A stretch of 42,583 nucleotides of DNA, from contig JBBRFB010000012.1 of NCBI GenBank assembly GCA_038225015.1, forward strand, positions 1 through 42,583, given 5' to 3'. The position numbers were made by a program, and so were the translations under genes. Shown in pieces: positions 15,244 through 23,360 of this stretch. The DNA comes from Schlegelella_A sp038225015 (lineage in GTDB: Bacteria > Pseudomonadota > Gammaproteobacteria > Burkholderiales > Burkholderiaceae_C). The stretch's first letter is position 1, and each line of letters begins with the position of its first letter. Under the pieces are notes generated by a model. The model worked only from the letters and a program-made list of their open reading frames with translations, was not told the origin of the DNA and ran no database searches.

Positions 15244-16064
15244 CGACGACCGGCAGCAACGCGGCCCCCGTCAGCGGCGCCACGTCACCCGGCCCCTGCT
15301 GGGCCTGCTTCGCGCTCGCCGCCACGCTCGTCGCCGCCGTCGTCGCCAGCTTCGCCTACCTTGCGGTCGACTACCGCCAGATGTTCAGCGGCGAGTCGTT
15401 GCGGCTGATGGTGAAATTCATCGCCGAGTTCTTTCCGCCGGACACGTCGATGCCCTTCCTGGCCAAGGTCGCCTGGGGCACCTTGCAGACCTTCGCCGTC
15501 GCCGCCATCGGCACCTTGCTCGCGGTCGGTGCCGGTGGCCTGCTGGCGCTGCCGGCGGCCGGCCGCTTCGGTCTCGCCGGCCGGCTGGCAGCGCGCTTCG
15601 TCCTCAACTTCCTGCGCAGCGTTCCCGAGCTGGTCTGGGCCGCGCTGATGGTGATCGCTGCCGGCCTCGGGCCCTTCGCCGGCACGCTCGCCCTCGCCCT
15701 GCACACCACCGGCGTGCTCGGACGCCTCTATGCCGAGAGCCTCGAGAACGTTCCACCCTTGCCCGAGCGCGCGCTGCGCGACGCCGGCAGCTCGCGCATC
15801 GCCGCCTTCGCGTACGCGACGCTGCCGCTCGTCACGGCGCAGGGTGTCGCCTACGCGCTCTACCGCCTCGAGATGAACATCCGGATGGCGGCCGTGCTCG
15901 GCTTCGTCGGCGCCGGCGGGCTCGGCCAGATGCTCTACTTCCACCTGTCCATCTTCCAGCAGGCGCAAGCCTCGACCCTGCTGCTGGCGATGTTCGTCCT
16001 CGTCTTCGCGGTCGACTCGCTGAGCGCCTGGGTGCGCGGCCGGCTCCTTCCGGCGCACGGCTGA
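15240..16064 (+). CDS. PhnE-type ABC transporter permease (second)
   Basis: A 274-residue permease homologous to the one before it: same layout (FIAEFFPPDTSMPFLAKV near residue 60, then the coupling loop LRDAGSSRIAAFAYATLP and GFVGAGGLGQMLYFHLSIF). The ATG at 15240 overlaps the first permease stop by 4 nt. It is the last gene of the senA-importer run; a hairpin follows its stop. It probably forms the channel with the first permease. Confidence 0.88.
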   Translation: MTTTGSNAAPVSGATSPGPCWACFALAATLVAAVVASFAYLAVDYRQMFSGESLRLMVKFIAEFFPPDTSMPFLAKVAWGTLQTFAVAAIGTLLAVGAGGLLALPAAGRFGLAGRLAARFVLNFLRSVPELVWAALMVIAAGLGPFAGTLALALHTTGVLGRLYAESLENVPPLPERALRDAGSSRIAAFAYATLPLVTAQGVAYALYRLEMNIRMAAVLGFVGAGGLGQMLYFHLSIFQQAQASTLLLAMFVLVFAVDSLSAWVRGRLLPAHG

Positions 16065-16081
16065 GCCGACGGGACGTCGGC
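16065..16081. terminator. Hairpin between convergent genes
   Basis: GCCGAC (16065-16070) and GTCGGC (16076-16081) form a 6-bp GC stem with a 5-nt loop directly after the second permease stop and just before the 3' end of the minus-strand DUF748 gene. The position fits a shared terminator; there is no T-run, so this is tentative. Confidence 0.4.
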
Positions 16082-16087
16082 CAGGGG

Positions 16088-19000
16088 CTAGCTCGCCGCG
16101 AGGTCGAGCGCGGCGCGCGGCGCCCAGTCGGGGCCGGCCGCCTCGACGACCTTCGGGGCGCCCAGGAACAGCCGCGCGGCGGCGACGTCACGGCTCGCCA
16201 GGTAGTCCCGCACCGCCACCGCCCGACGCACCGCGAGCTGCGGCATGACGCTGTCGGCAACGGTGATGCCGGCGAGCAGCAGCGACTCCATCTCGGCGGT
16301 CGGCAGGTCCTTGGCGAGGCCGAGCGCGTTCTTCGGCTTCGTGTCGAGGTCGGCACGCTTGTAGACCTCCTTCAGCAAGGCCGGATACTCCTCGGCGCTC
16401 ACCGTGACCGAGGGGTCGGGTCGACCGCCCGCGCCGCCGCTGGCGCGGCGCTTCTCGGCGCGCACGATCTGCTGCAGCCGCTGCCGCTTCCAGGCGTCGC
16501 GCTCGCGCTCGCCGCTGCTCTCGCCGACGATCGTCAGCGTCAACTGCGGCCGCTCGACGAGCGCCGCCGCGACCTTGTCGAGGCTGGCCCGGGCGTCGCC
16601 CGACAAGTCCGCCGAGCCGAGCGCGAACGGCACGTGGCTGGCGCCGGCCGCGCTCTCGCCGCCCAGCGCAGACGCCAGCAGCGAAAACGGCGCCGTCACC
16701 GCCTTGACGATCAGGTTCGAGACCACCTTCCAGATGACTCCGCCGAGCGAGAACTGCGGATCGTTGATCGAGCCGCTGACCGGCAGGTCGAGATCGATGA
16801 CGCCGTGCCGGTCGGCGAGCAGGGCCACCGCCATCTTGACCGGCAGGCTGGCCGGCGCGCCTTCGACCTTGTCGCCGAAGGTGAGCTGGTTGAGCACGAT
16901 CTTGTTGGTCGCCTTCAGCTGGCCGTCGGGCTCGACGACGTAGGCGACATCGACGCTCATCTTGCCGCGCTGGATGCCATAGCCCGCGTACTTGATCGCG
17001 TAGGGCGACAGCGGCGGCAGCTCGAGGTCGCGCACCTTGGCTTGGATGTCGAGCGCCAGCGGCTTCACCAGGGGGTTGATCCGGCCGCTGATGTCGAGCG
17101 CGGCGGTGCCCTCGGCGCGACCCTTCAGCTCCAGCGCGGCGAGCTCGGGGGCCGCACCTGCCGCCGGCGGCGTCGACGAGAAGGCGCCGAGGCGGCCGCT
17201 CAGCTCGGTCAGGTCGGCGCTGTAGTTGGGCTTGATGAAGCGGTCGTTGAAGGCGACGCGGCCGTTGACGAAGGCGATCGGCCCGATCCGCACGGCAGCC
17301 GCCGGTGACGCCGTGGCAGCCGCGACGGCCACGGCGGAAGACGCCGCGGCGTCGGGCGCCCCGGCGCTGCCTGGCGCCGACGCGGGCGCAGCGGTCTTGA
17401 CGAGGTCCTGCAGGTTGAGCCGCCCGGTCGGGTCGAGCACGAGGCGGGCGAAGAAGTCGCTGAGCACCGTCTCGCCGACGTCGACGCGAGGGGGCCGGCC
17501 GGGCGCGATCGAGACGTCGATGCCGTGCATCGAGAGCGACTTCCAGCTCAGCAGCTGGCGACCGGCGCCGGGCCGGTCGGCCACCATGGCGAGGGCACGG
17601 CGCGGCTCCGAGCCGTCGAGCGAGGCGCTGCTGGCGCGGAAGTCGTCGACCGACGCCTCGCCGGCGAGCTGCAGGCTGGGCCCTGCAGCCGCCATCCGGT
17701 AATCGAGCTGGCCGCGAAAGCTGGTCTGCGCCTTCTGCACGACGACGTTCAGCAGGTCGGCGAGATACGGGTCGACCAGTTGCAGCGGCAGGTCGGTCAG
17801 CTCGACCTTGGCGCGCGCCCGGGCCGGCACACCGGCAGCGAATTCGGCGAGCTCGCCCTGCGCGGCGACGCGGCCGACGATGCCGGCGCCGGCTGACGTC
17901 GCGCCGCCGCGCGATGGCACCGAGACACGCGCTGCCAGCCGGAAAGGCGCTGTCTGGACGCTGTCGAGGCCGGCGTGCTGCAGGCGGAGATCGATGGCCG
18001 AGACGTCGATGGCGGCGTCGATGCCTGCCCGCTGGTCGACCCAGGCGAGCGCGCCCTTGTCGATCGTGAGGTCGCCGACCGCGACCCGCCAGGGCGCCAG
18101 GCGGTCCGTGCTCTGCGTCGGTGTCGACGGCGATGGCGACGGCGATGGAGCCGCCGGCGCCAGCGTCACGATCGACGACGCGGCTGATGACGCCGCATCC
18201 CCCGCCGCGGGCGGCGCCGACGCCGACGCGGCGGGCTGCGCCCAGCGCGACATCGCGAGCACGCCGTCTGCGGCGCGAACGACGCGCAGCCGTGGCGCGT
18301 GCACGGCGAGCGAGCCGAGGGTCGCCGAGCGGCCGCTGACGTCGACCGTCGCGTCGGCGAGCACCACCTGGTCGACGACGACCTCGGGCGATTTCGCATC
18401 GCCGAGACGGAGCGCGTCGACTGCGACCTTGCGGGCGACGACCGACAGCCGCGCTGCACCCGCCGGATCCTGCTGCCAGTCGATTGCCAGATCGGCACTG
18501 AGCGAGCCGGTCAGGGGCGGGGCAATCAGACCGGCGACATAGGGCTTCGCGAGGACGAGAGGCAGCGACGTGACGGTTAGCGAGGTCTGCGCGCGCTGCG
18601 CCGTGGCCGTGCCCGAGAAATGCAGCGTGCCGCTGGCGGCGGGAACGACGGGCGCGGACGCGGGCGTGGGCGGGCGCGCCTTTGTCTTCGGTCTCGCCTT
18701 TGCCGGAGTAGTCGTCGGCGGCGTCGTTGCTTTCGTTGCTGCCCTGACGGGCGTCGACGAGGTCTCCGTTGCCGGCAGTTTCGCAGCGCCGACCGTCGCC
18801 AGCGTGCCGCCGCCTTCGAAGGCGATGGGCGCGTCGAGCGGCCAGGCGATCGACCGCGCCGCCAGGGTGAAGTCGCGCAGCGCCAGCGCCGCGGCCGGTG
18901 CCGTCGTCGCGTCGCGCCAGTCGAGCACGCCTGCCTTCACCGACAGCGACTGCAGGCTCGCTTGCCAGCCCCGCGGCGCGGGCGACCGCGTCGCTGTCGT

Positions 19001-20161
19001 CGCGGCTACAGCGCTCGCGCGGCTGGCTTCGCTCGCGCTGCTCGCCGCGCTCGCCGCCGGCATGGGCAGCGGCAGCCCGGCGATCACCGCCGGCGCCTGG
19101 CCGGGCGTTTCGACGGCGACCTGCAGGTTGAGGCGGCCGGCGCCGTCGCGCACCACGAACACGTGCGGCGCATCGACATCGACCTGCCTCAGGCGGACGA
19201 TGCGCTCGAGCGGCCGCAGGTCGTCGATCGCGACCTTGATCGAGCCCGCCTGCATGAGCTCGTTCGAACGCGCGTCGACCACCGCGATGTCGCGCGCCTC
19301 GACGCTGCCGCTGATGATGAGCGACAGCCGCGGCCGCTGCTCGAATTCCAGCCGCAGGTCGGCGCTCAGCCGGGCCGAGCGCGGCAGCACCGGCAGGCCG
19401 CGCGGCAGGTAGGCGAAGTACGGCACGAGGTCGACATCGGCCAGCTTCAGGGAGGCCTGGCCGTGGCCGCTGGCGCTGAAGGGGGTGGCGGCGGCTGCCG
19501 AATCGAAGCGGTTGCCGTCGAGGCTGAACGACAGGCGCGGCTCGACGTCGATCTGGCGCTCGGCGGCGAGCGAGCTGAGGAAGGGCAGGGCCAGCTCGAG
19601 CGCGCGCAGGCGCCGGGTCGCGCCGACCGGCTCGTCGACGAAGTCGGCGCTGCCGTCGCTGACGACGATGTTGTGCAGCGCGAAGCGCGCCGGTTCGTCG
19701 TCGGGCTTGGCGGGCGCGGCCGTCGCCGCCAGCGTGGACAGCACGTCGTCGACGTCGTAGCTGCCGTCGGCGCGGCGAACGACGCGCAGCTGCGGCGACT
19801 CGATGCGCAGGTGATCGACGATCGGCGCCAGCCGCAGCAGCGAGGTCGCCGCCGCGTCGGCGTAGAGCCGCTTCACGGCCAGTTGTGGCGGATCGGTGGC
19901 CTTGGCCCCTGCGACCACGAGGTCGTCGATCGTCAGCTCGAGCGTCCAGGGATTGAACGCGACGCGGCCGACATGGACGGCGCGGCCGAGGCGGGCGCGG
20001 CCGGTCTTCTCGATCTGGTCGCCGACCAGCGCCGGCACGGCGAACCAGGCCGCGCTCCAGAGCAGCGCCAGGGTCAGAAGAACGAGCAAAGTGCGACCGA
20101 GCCAGCGCGGCACGGCCGGCGGGCGGCTGAGCTCTGACCGCTGCGGCGTGGCCTCGTCCAT
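16088..20161 (-). CDS. DUF748 (AsmA-like) envelope protein
   Basis: A 1357-residue protein: one N-terminal membrane anchor (hydrophobic residues about 22-45), then repeated DUF748 units with the family pattern VHVGRVAFNPWTLELTIDDL and RIESPQLRVVRRADGSYDVD, separated by long Ala/Pro/Ser/Thr-rich linkers (for example near residues 570-610 and 760-800). The C-terminal 200 residues contain a conserved tail (FALGSADLSGDARASLDKVA, then TLTIVGESSGERERD). AsmA/DUF748 proteins span the periplasm and are linked to lipid transport or outer-membrane homeostasis; function here is by family only. The ATG at 20161 precedes the anchor; the frame is open upstream but without membrane or family signal. It lies 77 nt downstream of the bufferin operon on the same strand. 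Confidence 0.88.
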   Translation of the reverse strand: MDEATPQRSELSRPPAVPRWLGRTLLVLLTLALLWSAAWFAVPALVGDQIEKTGRARLGRAVHVGRVAFNPWTLELTIDDLVVAGAKATDPPQLAVKRLYADAAATSLLRLAPIVDHLRIESPQLRVVRRADGSYDVDDVLSTLAATAAPAKPDDEPARFALHNIVVSDGSADFVDEPVGATRRLRALELALPFLSSLAAERQIDVEPRLSFSLDGNRFDSAAAATPFSASGHGQASLKLADVDLVPYFAYLPRGLPVLPRSARLSADLRLEFEQRPRLSLIISGSVEARDIAVVDARSNELMQAGSIKVAIDDLRPLERIVRLRQVDVDAPHVFVVRDGAGRLNLQVAVETPGQAPAVIAGLPLPMPAASAASSASEASRASAVAATTATRSPAPRGWQASLQSLSVKAGVLDWRDATTAPAAALALRDFTLAARSIAWPLDAPIAFEGGGTLATVGAAKLPATETSSTPVRAATKATTPPTTTPAKARPKTKARPPTPASAPVVPAASGTLHFSGTATAQRAQTSLTVTSLPLVLAKPYVAGLIAPPLTGSLSADLAIDWQQDPAGAARLSVVARKVAVDALRLGDAKSPEVVVDQVVLADATVDVSGRSATLGSLAVHAPRLRVVRAADGVLAMSRWAQPAASASAPPAAGDAASSAASSIVTLAPAAPSPSPSPSTPTQSTDRLAPWRVAVGDLTIDKGALAWVDQRAGIDAAIDVSAIDLRLQHAGLDSVQTAPFRLAARVSVPSRGGATSAGAGIVGRVAAQGELAEFAAGVPARARAKVELTDLPLQLVDPYLADLLNVVVQKAQTSFRGQLDYRMAAAGPSLQLAGEASVDDFRASSASLDGSEPRRALAMVADRPGAGRQLLSWKSLSMHGIDVSIAPGRPPRVDVGETVLSDFFARLVLDPTGRLNLQDLVKTAAPASAPGSAGAPDAAASSAVAVAAATASPAAAVRIGPIAFVNGRVAFNDRFIKPNYSADLTELSGRLGAFSSTPPAAGAAPELAALELKGRAEGTAALDISGRINPLVKPLALDIQAKVRDLELPPLSPYAIKYAGYGIQRGKMSVDVAYVVEPDGQLKATNKIVLNQLTFGDKVEGAPASLPVKMAVALLADRHGVIDLDLPVSGSINDPQFSLGGVIWKVVSNLIVKAVTAPFSLLASALGGESAAGASHVPFALGSADLSGDARASLDKVAAALVERPQLTLTIVGESSGERERDAWKRQRLQQIVRAEKRRASGGAGGRPDPSVTVSAEEYPALLKEVYKRADLDTKPKNALGLAKDLPTAEMESLLLAGITVADSVMPQLAVRRAVAVRDYLASRDVAAARLFLGAPKVVEAAGPDWAPRAALDLAAS

Positions 20162-20238
20162 GCGCCCGATTCTGTCTTGAATGCGCGACCCGGCGCGCCC
20201 AGCGCACTCTCGCCGGAAACGCGGCGGCGCAGGAGGCC

Positions 20239-20682
20239 TCAGCGCAGCCCGAGCCGCCTGTCGAGCGACCACCCGCCGCCGCCACGGGCGGCCAGCAGCA
20301 GCAGCGGCGCGGCCCAGGAGAGGTGGGTCGGCCACGCGTCCGGGTAGACGAAGACCTCGATCACCAGCGTCATGCCGAGCAGTGCCAGCGCGGCAAAGCG
20401 CGTGAGGAGGCCCAGCACGAGCAGCAGCGGGAAGAGGTGCTCGGCGTACGCCGCCGCGTGGGCGGCCCACACCGGATCGACGAGCGGCAGCCGGTATTCG
20501 TTGCGAAAGAGCGAGACGGCGCTGTCGGTCACGCCGAGGAAGCCCTCGACCTTGGTCCGGCCCGAATACCAGAACACCGCAGCGATACCGATGCGGCTGA
20601 CGAGAAGCACCAGATCGAGGCCGATGACGCGTTCGAGCAGCGCCGCGCCCCGGTTCCAGCCATCGCGAAAGACATGACTCAT
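20239..20682 (-). CDS. DoxX-family membrane protein of the bufferin operon
   Basis: A 147-residue membrane protein with four hydrophobic segments and DoxX features (VSRIGIAAVFWYSGRTKVEG, AYAEHLFPLLLVLGLLTRFA). DoxX proteins accompany bufferin/oxazolin operons as the fourth gene (HvfD in Haemophilus). Its ATG overlaps the stop of the DUF2063 gene (ATGA), so it is co-translated. Its role in copper peptide export or redox protection is not established. Confidence 0.87.
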   Translation of the reverse strand: MSHVFRDGWNRGAALLERVIGLDLVLLVSRIGIAAVFWYSGRTKVEGFLGVTDSAVSLFRNEYRLPLVDPVWAAHAAAYAEHLFPLLLVLGLLTRFAALALLGMTLVIEVFVYPDAWPTHLSWAAPLLLLAARGGGGWSLDRRLGLR

Positions 20683-21455
20683 CGCCCGGCTCCTTCGATG
20701 CGCGTGAAAGCGCCGGCCGCGACGAGCATCGGCAGCCACTGGCCGGGCCCGGCGGACCCGTCGGCCGGCGGCTCCGGCAAGGCGTCGACGATGTCGACGA
20801 AGGGGCGGCCTTCGGCGCAGCCCGACATGAACGTCGCCGCGTCGCGCTCGAGCGCCTGCCAGGAGACGCGGCCGGCGGGCCGCACGAGCAGCGCGCTCTC
20901 GCCCTGCCACGAAAGATCGTCGCCCGGCGACAGGCCTTCGCGGTGCCGACGCCAGATCGTGTAGACGGGCAGCTCGGCGAACGTCGCCCAGCGCGCCGCC
21001 GGGTGCGGCACCAGCACGGCCGCTGCGAGCTGACCGGGCGAGAGGTCGCCGAGCGCGCCGGCGTCGAGCACCGGGGCGTCGGCAGCGAGGTGCGCCTCCG
21101 TCCACAGGCGATCGAGCTGCGCGACGCCGGACAGGTAGGGCAGCTCGCGGGCCGGCTCGAAGCCGGCGAGGAAGTCGGCGAAGCCTTCGCCGTAGCGGGC
21201 CATCGCGCCCGCCAGCGGCAGCCGCTGGCGGACGAAGATCGCCGCGGCGTCGCGAAACCAGTCGTCGCCGACCAGCTGCGCCACGCTGGGATAGCTGGCG
21301 GCGAGCGCGTCGACGCAGGCCACCATCACCGAGTTGCGATAGACGTCGAAGCCGGCCTGTCTGGCGATGCGGGCCATGGGCGAGTCGTCGGCGATCTCCC
21401 CGAACAGTGCCGCCGTGAAGTCGCGCTGGAAATCGGCGAGCTGGGAGACGGCCAT
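20679..21455 (-). CDS. bufC: BufC/HvfC-type DUF2063 protein, RiPP partner protein
   Basis: A 258-residue protein of the DUF2063 family, the recognition/partner protein of MNIO enzymes that modify bufferins and oxazolins. The N-terminal domain shows LADFQRDFTAALFG and FDVYRNSVMVACVDALAASY; PSVAQLVGDDWFRDAA follows, and the C-terminal domain holds the leader-binding part. It should present the BufA precursor to BufB. The frame is open 20 codons further upstream, into the bufB 3' end; ATG 21455 is chosen because family similarity begins there, 13 nt after bufB. Confidence 0.87.
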   Translation of the reverse strand: MAVSQLADFQRDFTAALFGEIADDSPMARIARQAGFDVYRNSVMVACVDALAASYPSVAQLVGDDWFRDAAAIFVRQRLPLAGAMARYGEGFADFLAGFEPARELPYLSGVAQLDRLWTEAHLAADAPVLDAGALGDLSPGQLAAAVLVPHPAARWATFAELPVYTIWRRHREGLSPGDDLSWQGESALLVRPAGRVSWQALERDAATFMSGCAEGRPFVDIVDALPEPPADGSAGPGQWLPMLVAAGAFTRIEGAGR

Positions 21456-21468
21456 GCGCTCGGTCTCG

Positions 21469-22323
21469 TCAGGCGGCGAGCGCCGGGAGGGCAACGAGTC
21501 GCGCATGCGCGGCATCGCGCTCCTGCATGAGCTCGGCGAAGGATGGCAGCTCGGCGTCGCGCTCGATCAGGGTCGGCCGCGGGCCGGCGCGCGCGACGAA
21601 GCGCTCGAACAGCGCCCAGACCGGCGCGGCGATCGGCGCGTCGTGTGAATCGATCAGCAGCCGCTCGCCGATGCGCGGGTCGCTGCGGTGGCCGGCCAGG
21701 TGCACCTCGGCGACGCGGGCAGCCGGAAAGGCGTCCGTGTACTCCTCGGCCGAGGTGCCGAGATTGCGAGCGCTGACGTAGACGTTGTTGATGTCGAGCA
21801 GCAGCGCGCAGCCGCTGCGGCGGGCGATCTCCGAGAGGAAGTCGATCTCGCTCCAGTCGTGGCCCTCGAGCGCAAGGTAGTGCGACGGGTTCTCGAGCGC
21901 GATCGTGCGGCCGATCGCGTCCTGGACCCGGCCCACGTTGGCGCACAGCGTGTCGAGCGCCTCGTCGCTGCGCGGAAAGGGCAGCAGGTCGGGCAGGTAC
22001 GCGCTCCCTTGGCGCGACCAGGCGAGGTGCTCCGACACCAGCGCCGGCTCGATGCGGCGAACGAGTGCCGCGAGCTGCGCCAGCGTGCCGGCGTCGAGCG
22101 GCTCGGCACCGGCCAGCGACAGCGAGACGCCGTGCAGCGAGAGCGGATGCTCGCGCCGCACGGTCTCGAGCCAGGCCAGGCGGGGCCCGCCGTCGACCAT
22201 GTAGTTCTCGGCATGCACCTCGAACCACAGGCCGCCGGCGCGGCAGGCGAGCGCTTCCTCGAAGTGCTCGGCCTTGAGGCCGAGACCCGCGGTCAGCAAG
22301 GGCGACCCACCTCGGTCAGGCAT
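21469..22323 (-). CDS. bufB: MNIO-family (DUF692) enzyme BufB
   Basis: A 284-residue TIM-barrel multinuclear iron oxidative enzyme that converts Cys residues of the BufA precursor to copper-binding heterocycles (oxazolone/thioamide or thiooxazole type). Metal-ligand segments are visible: LKAEHFEE, WFEVHAENYM, LHGVSLSLAG, SEHLAW, LENPSHYL, LLLDINNVYVSARN, EVHLAGH, IDSHDAP and TLIERDAELP. Most homologues read LIEWD in the last motif; here the Trp is Arg, but the Glu is kept. Start ATG 22323 fits the family N-terminus (LLTAGLGLKAEHFEE); bufA ends 28 nt upstream. Confidence 0.93.
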   Translation of the reverse strand: MPDRGGSPLLTAGLGLKAEHFEEALACRAGGLWFEVHAENYMVDGGPRLAWLETVRREHPLSLHGVSLSLAGAEPLDAGTLAQLAALVRRIEPALVSEHLAWSRQGSAYLPDLLPFPRSDEALDTLCANVGRVQDAIGRTIALENPSHYLALEGHDWSEIDFLSEIARRSGCALLLDINNVYVSARNLGTSAEEYTDAFPAARVAEVHLAGHRSDPRIGERLLIDSHDAPIAAPVWALFERFVARAGPRPTLIERDAELPSFAELMQERDAAHARLVALPALAA

Positions 22324-22351
22324 GGCAAGCCCCGGCTGGCGCGGCAACGGC

Positions 22352-22636
22352 TCAGGCCTTGGCGCTGAGCGAGCCGTTGCCGTTCGGGGTCTTGATGTCG
22401 GTGCAGGTGCCCTCGGCGACTGCCTTCCAGGCATTGCCCTGATAGTCGACCTTGGACGTCCCGGCGCAGGTGGTGCCGGCGCCGGCCTTGCAGTCATTCT
22501 TGCCGGCGAGCGCGACGCCGTAACAATGCTCCATGGCGACCGGCTTGTCGCCCTTGGCCATGTTGTCGGCGGCGAAGGCCTGGCTGGAGAGGACGGTCAG
22601 GGCCGCGGCGGCCAGTGCAATTGAACGAGCATTCAT
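22352..22636 (-). CDS. bufA: Bufferin precursor BufA (DUF2282), copper-binding RiPP
   Basis: A 94-residue precursor peptide. Residues 1-23 are a cleavable Sec signal (cleavage near AFA-AD), then a core with four Cys: C38 in MEHCYGVALAGKNDC, C49 at the end of that block, C57 in TTCAGTSKVD and C78 in EGTCTD. This spacing is the DUF2282/BufA1 pattern whose Cys are post-translationally modified by the MNIO enzyme and bind copper in the periplasm. The ATG at 22636 has AGGAG 8 nt upstream. It is the first gene of bufA-bufB-bufC-doxX and sits behind a SigF-type promoter at 22716-22741. A short leader of about 70 nt is predicted. Confidence 0.93.
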   Translation of the reverse strand: MNARSIALAAAALTVLSSQAFAADNMAKGDKPVAMEHCYGVALAGKNDCKAGAGTTCAGTSKVDYQGNAWKAVAEGTCTDIKTPNGNGSLSAKA

Positions 22637-22715
22637 CGATGAAACTCCTGGAGTGGTGGGTCGAGAGTCGAACGCCATCGGGTCGCGTGGTCGCTGTCCC
22701 CGGCGCATCCTTGAG

Positions 22716-22741
22716 TTCGTCCCCCGGCCACCGCCGGTTAC
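22716..22741 (-). promoter_or_regulatory. SigF-type ECF promoter of the bufferin operon
   Basis: Reading the minus strand, GTAACC (22741-22736) and CGAA (22719-22716) are separated by exactly 16 nt, the form known for Caulobacter SigF promoters. Transcription should begin near 22709 and run into bufA at 22636. Confidence 0.85.
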
Positions 22742-22768
22742 ACGGCCGCGAAAAAAAACCCGCGCAAT

Positions 22769-22794
22769 GTAACCCGATGCCCTTCGCCGACGAA
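22769..22794 (+). promoter_or_regulatory. SigF-type ECF promoter of the sigma/anti-sigma genes (autoregulation)
   Basis: On the plus strand GTAACC (22769-22774) and CGAA (22791-22794) are separated by exactly 16 nt, identical in form to the bufferin promoter on the other strand. Transcription should start near 22800-22802, only about 8 nt before the TTG start of the sigma gene, so the mRNA would have almost no leader. Confidence 0.83.
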
Positions 22795-22808
22795 TTCAAG
22801 AAGACGTC

Positions 22809-23360
22809 TTGAAGCAGACCGAAGACACACTGCGATCCCTGCTGCTCCTGGCCCTGGCCGGGGACAACGCGGCCTACAGCGAGTTCCTCGCCCAGTCGAG
22901 CGGCCGGCTTCGAGCCTATTTCCGGCGCCGCCTGGCGGCGTGGCCGGACGACGTGGAGGACCTCGTGCAAGAGACCCTGATCGCGCTGCACAACCAGCGC
23001 CACACCTACCGGCCGGGCCAGCCGCTGACGGCCTGGCTGCACGCGATCGCCCGCTACAAGATGATCGACTCGCTGCGGGCGCGCTCGGCACGCGAGGCCG
23101 TGGTCGCGCCGATCGACGTCGACGACGCCGACGAATCCTTTTCGGCGGTCGAGCCGCTGGCCGGCGAAGCCCACCGCGATCTCGCCAAACTGCTCGACGG
23201 CCTGCCCGAGCGCTTTCGCCTGCCGATCGTGCTGGTGAAGCTCGAGGGACTGACCGTGGTCGAGGCTGGCGCCCGCACCGGCATGTCGGTCTCGGCGGTG
23301 AAGATCGGCATCCACCGCGGCATGAAGCTCCTGGCTGCGAACGTGCGAGGCAGCCGATGA
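22809..23360 (+). CDS. sigF: ECF sigma factor, SigF type
   Basis: A 183-residue ECF sigma factor. Region 2 spans about residues 20-95 (DDVEDLVQETLIALH, then PLTAWLHAIARYKMIDSLRA) and region 4 about 125-180 (LPERFRLPIVLVKLEGLTV, VSAVKIGIHRGMKLL). The start is TTG 22809: no in-frame ATG lies upstream and the family N-terminus (a short helix before GDNAAYSEFL) needs it. It is followed by the NrsF anti-sigma in ATGA overlap and faces the bufferin operon, so it should drive both transcripts when copper stress releases it from NrsF. Target promoters of the expected form are in the same intergenic space. Confidence 0.92.
   Translation: MKQTEDTLRSLLLLALAGDNAAYSEFLAQSSGRLRAYFRRRLAAWPDDVEDLVQETLIALHNQRHTYRPGQPLTAWLHAIARYKMIDSLRARSAREAVVAPIDVDDADESFSAVEPLAGEAHRDLAKLLDGLPERFRLPIVLVKLEGLTVVEAGARTGMSVSAVKIGIHRGMKLLAANVRGSR

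Noticed and set aside
12664..16064. Phosphonate uptake system
   Set aside because: No phn C-P lyase, phosphonatase or ptxD gene is present and the genes follow senA directly.
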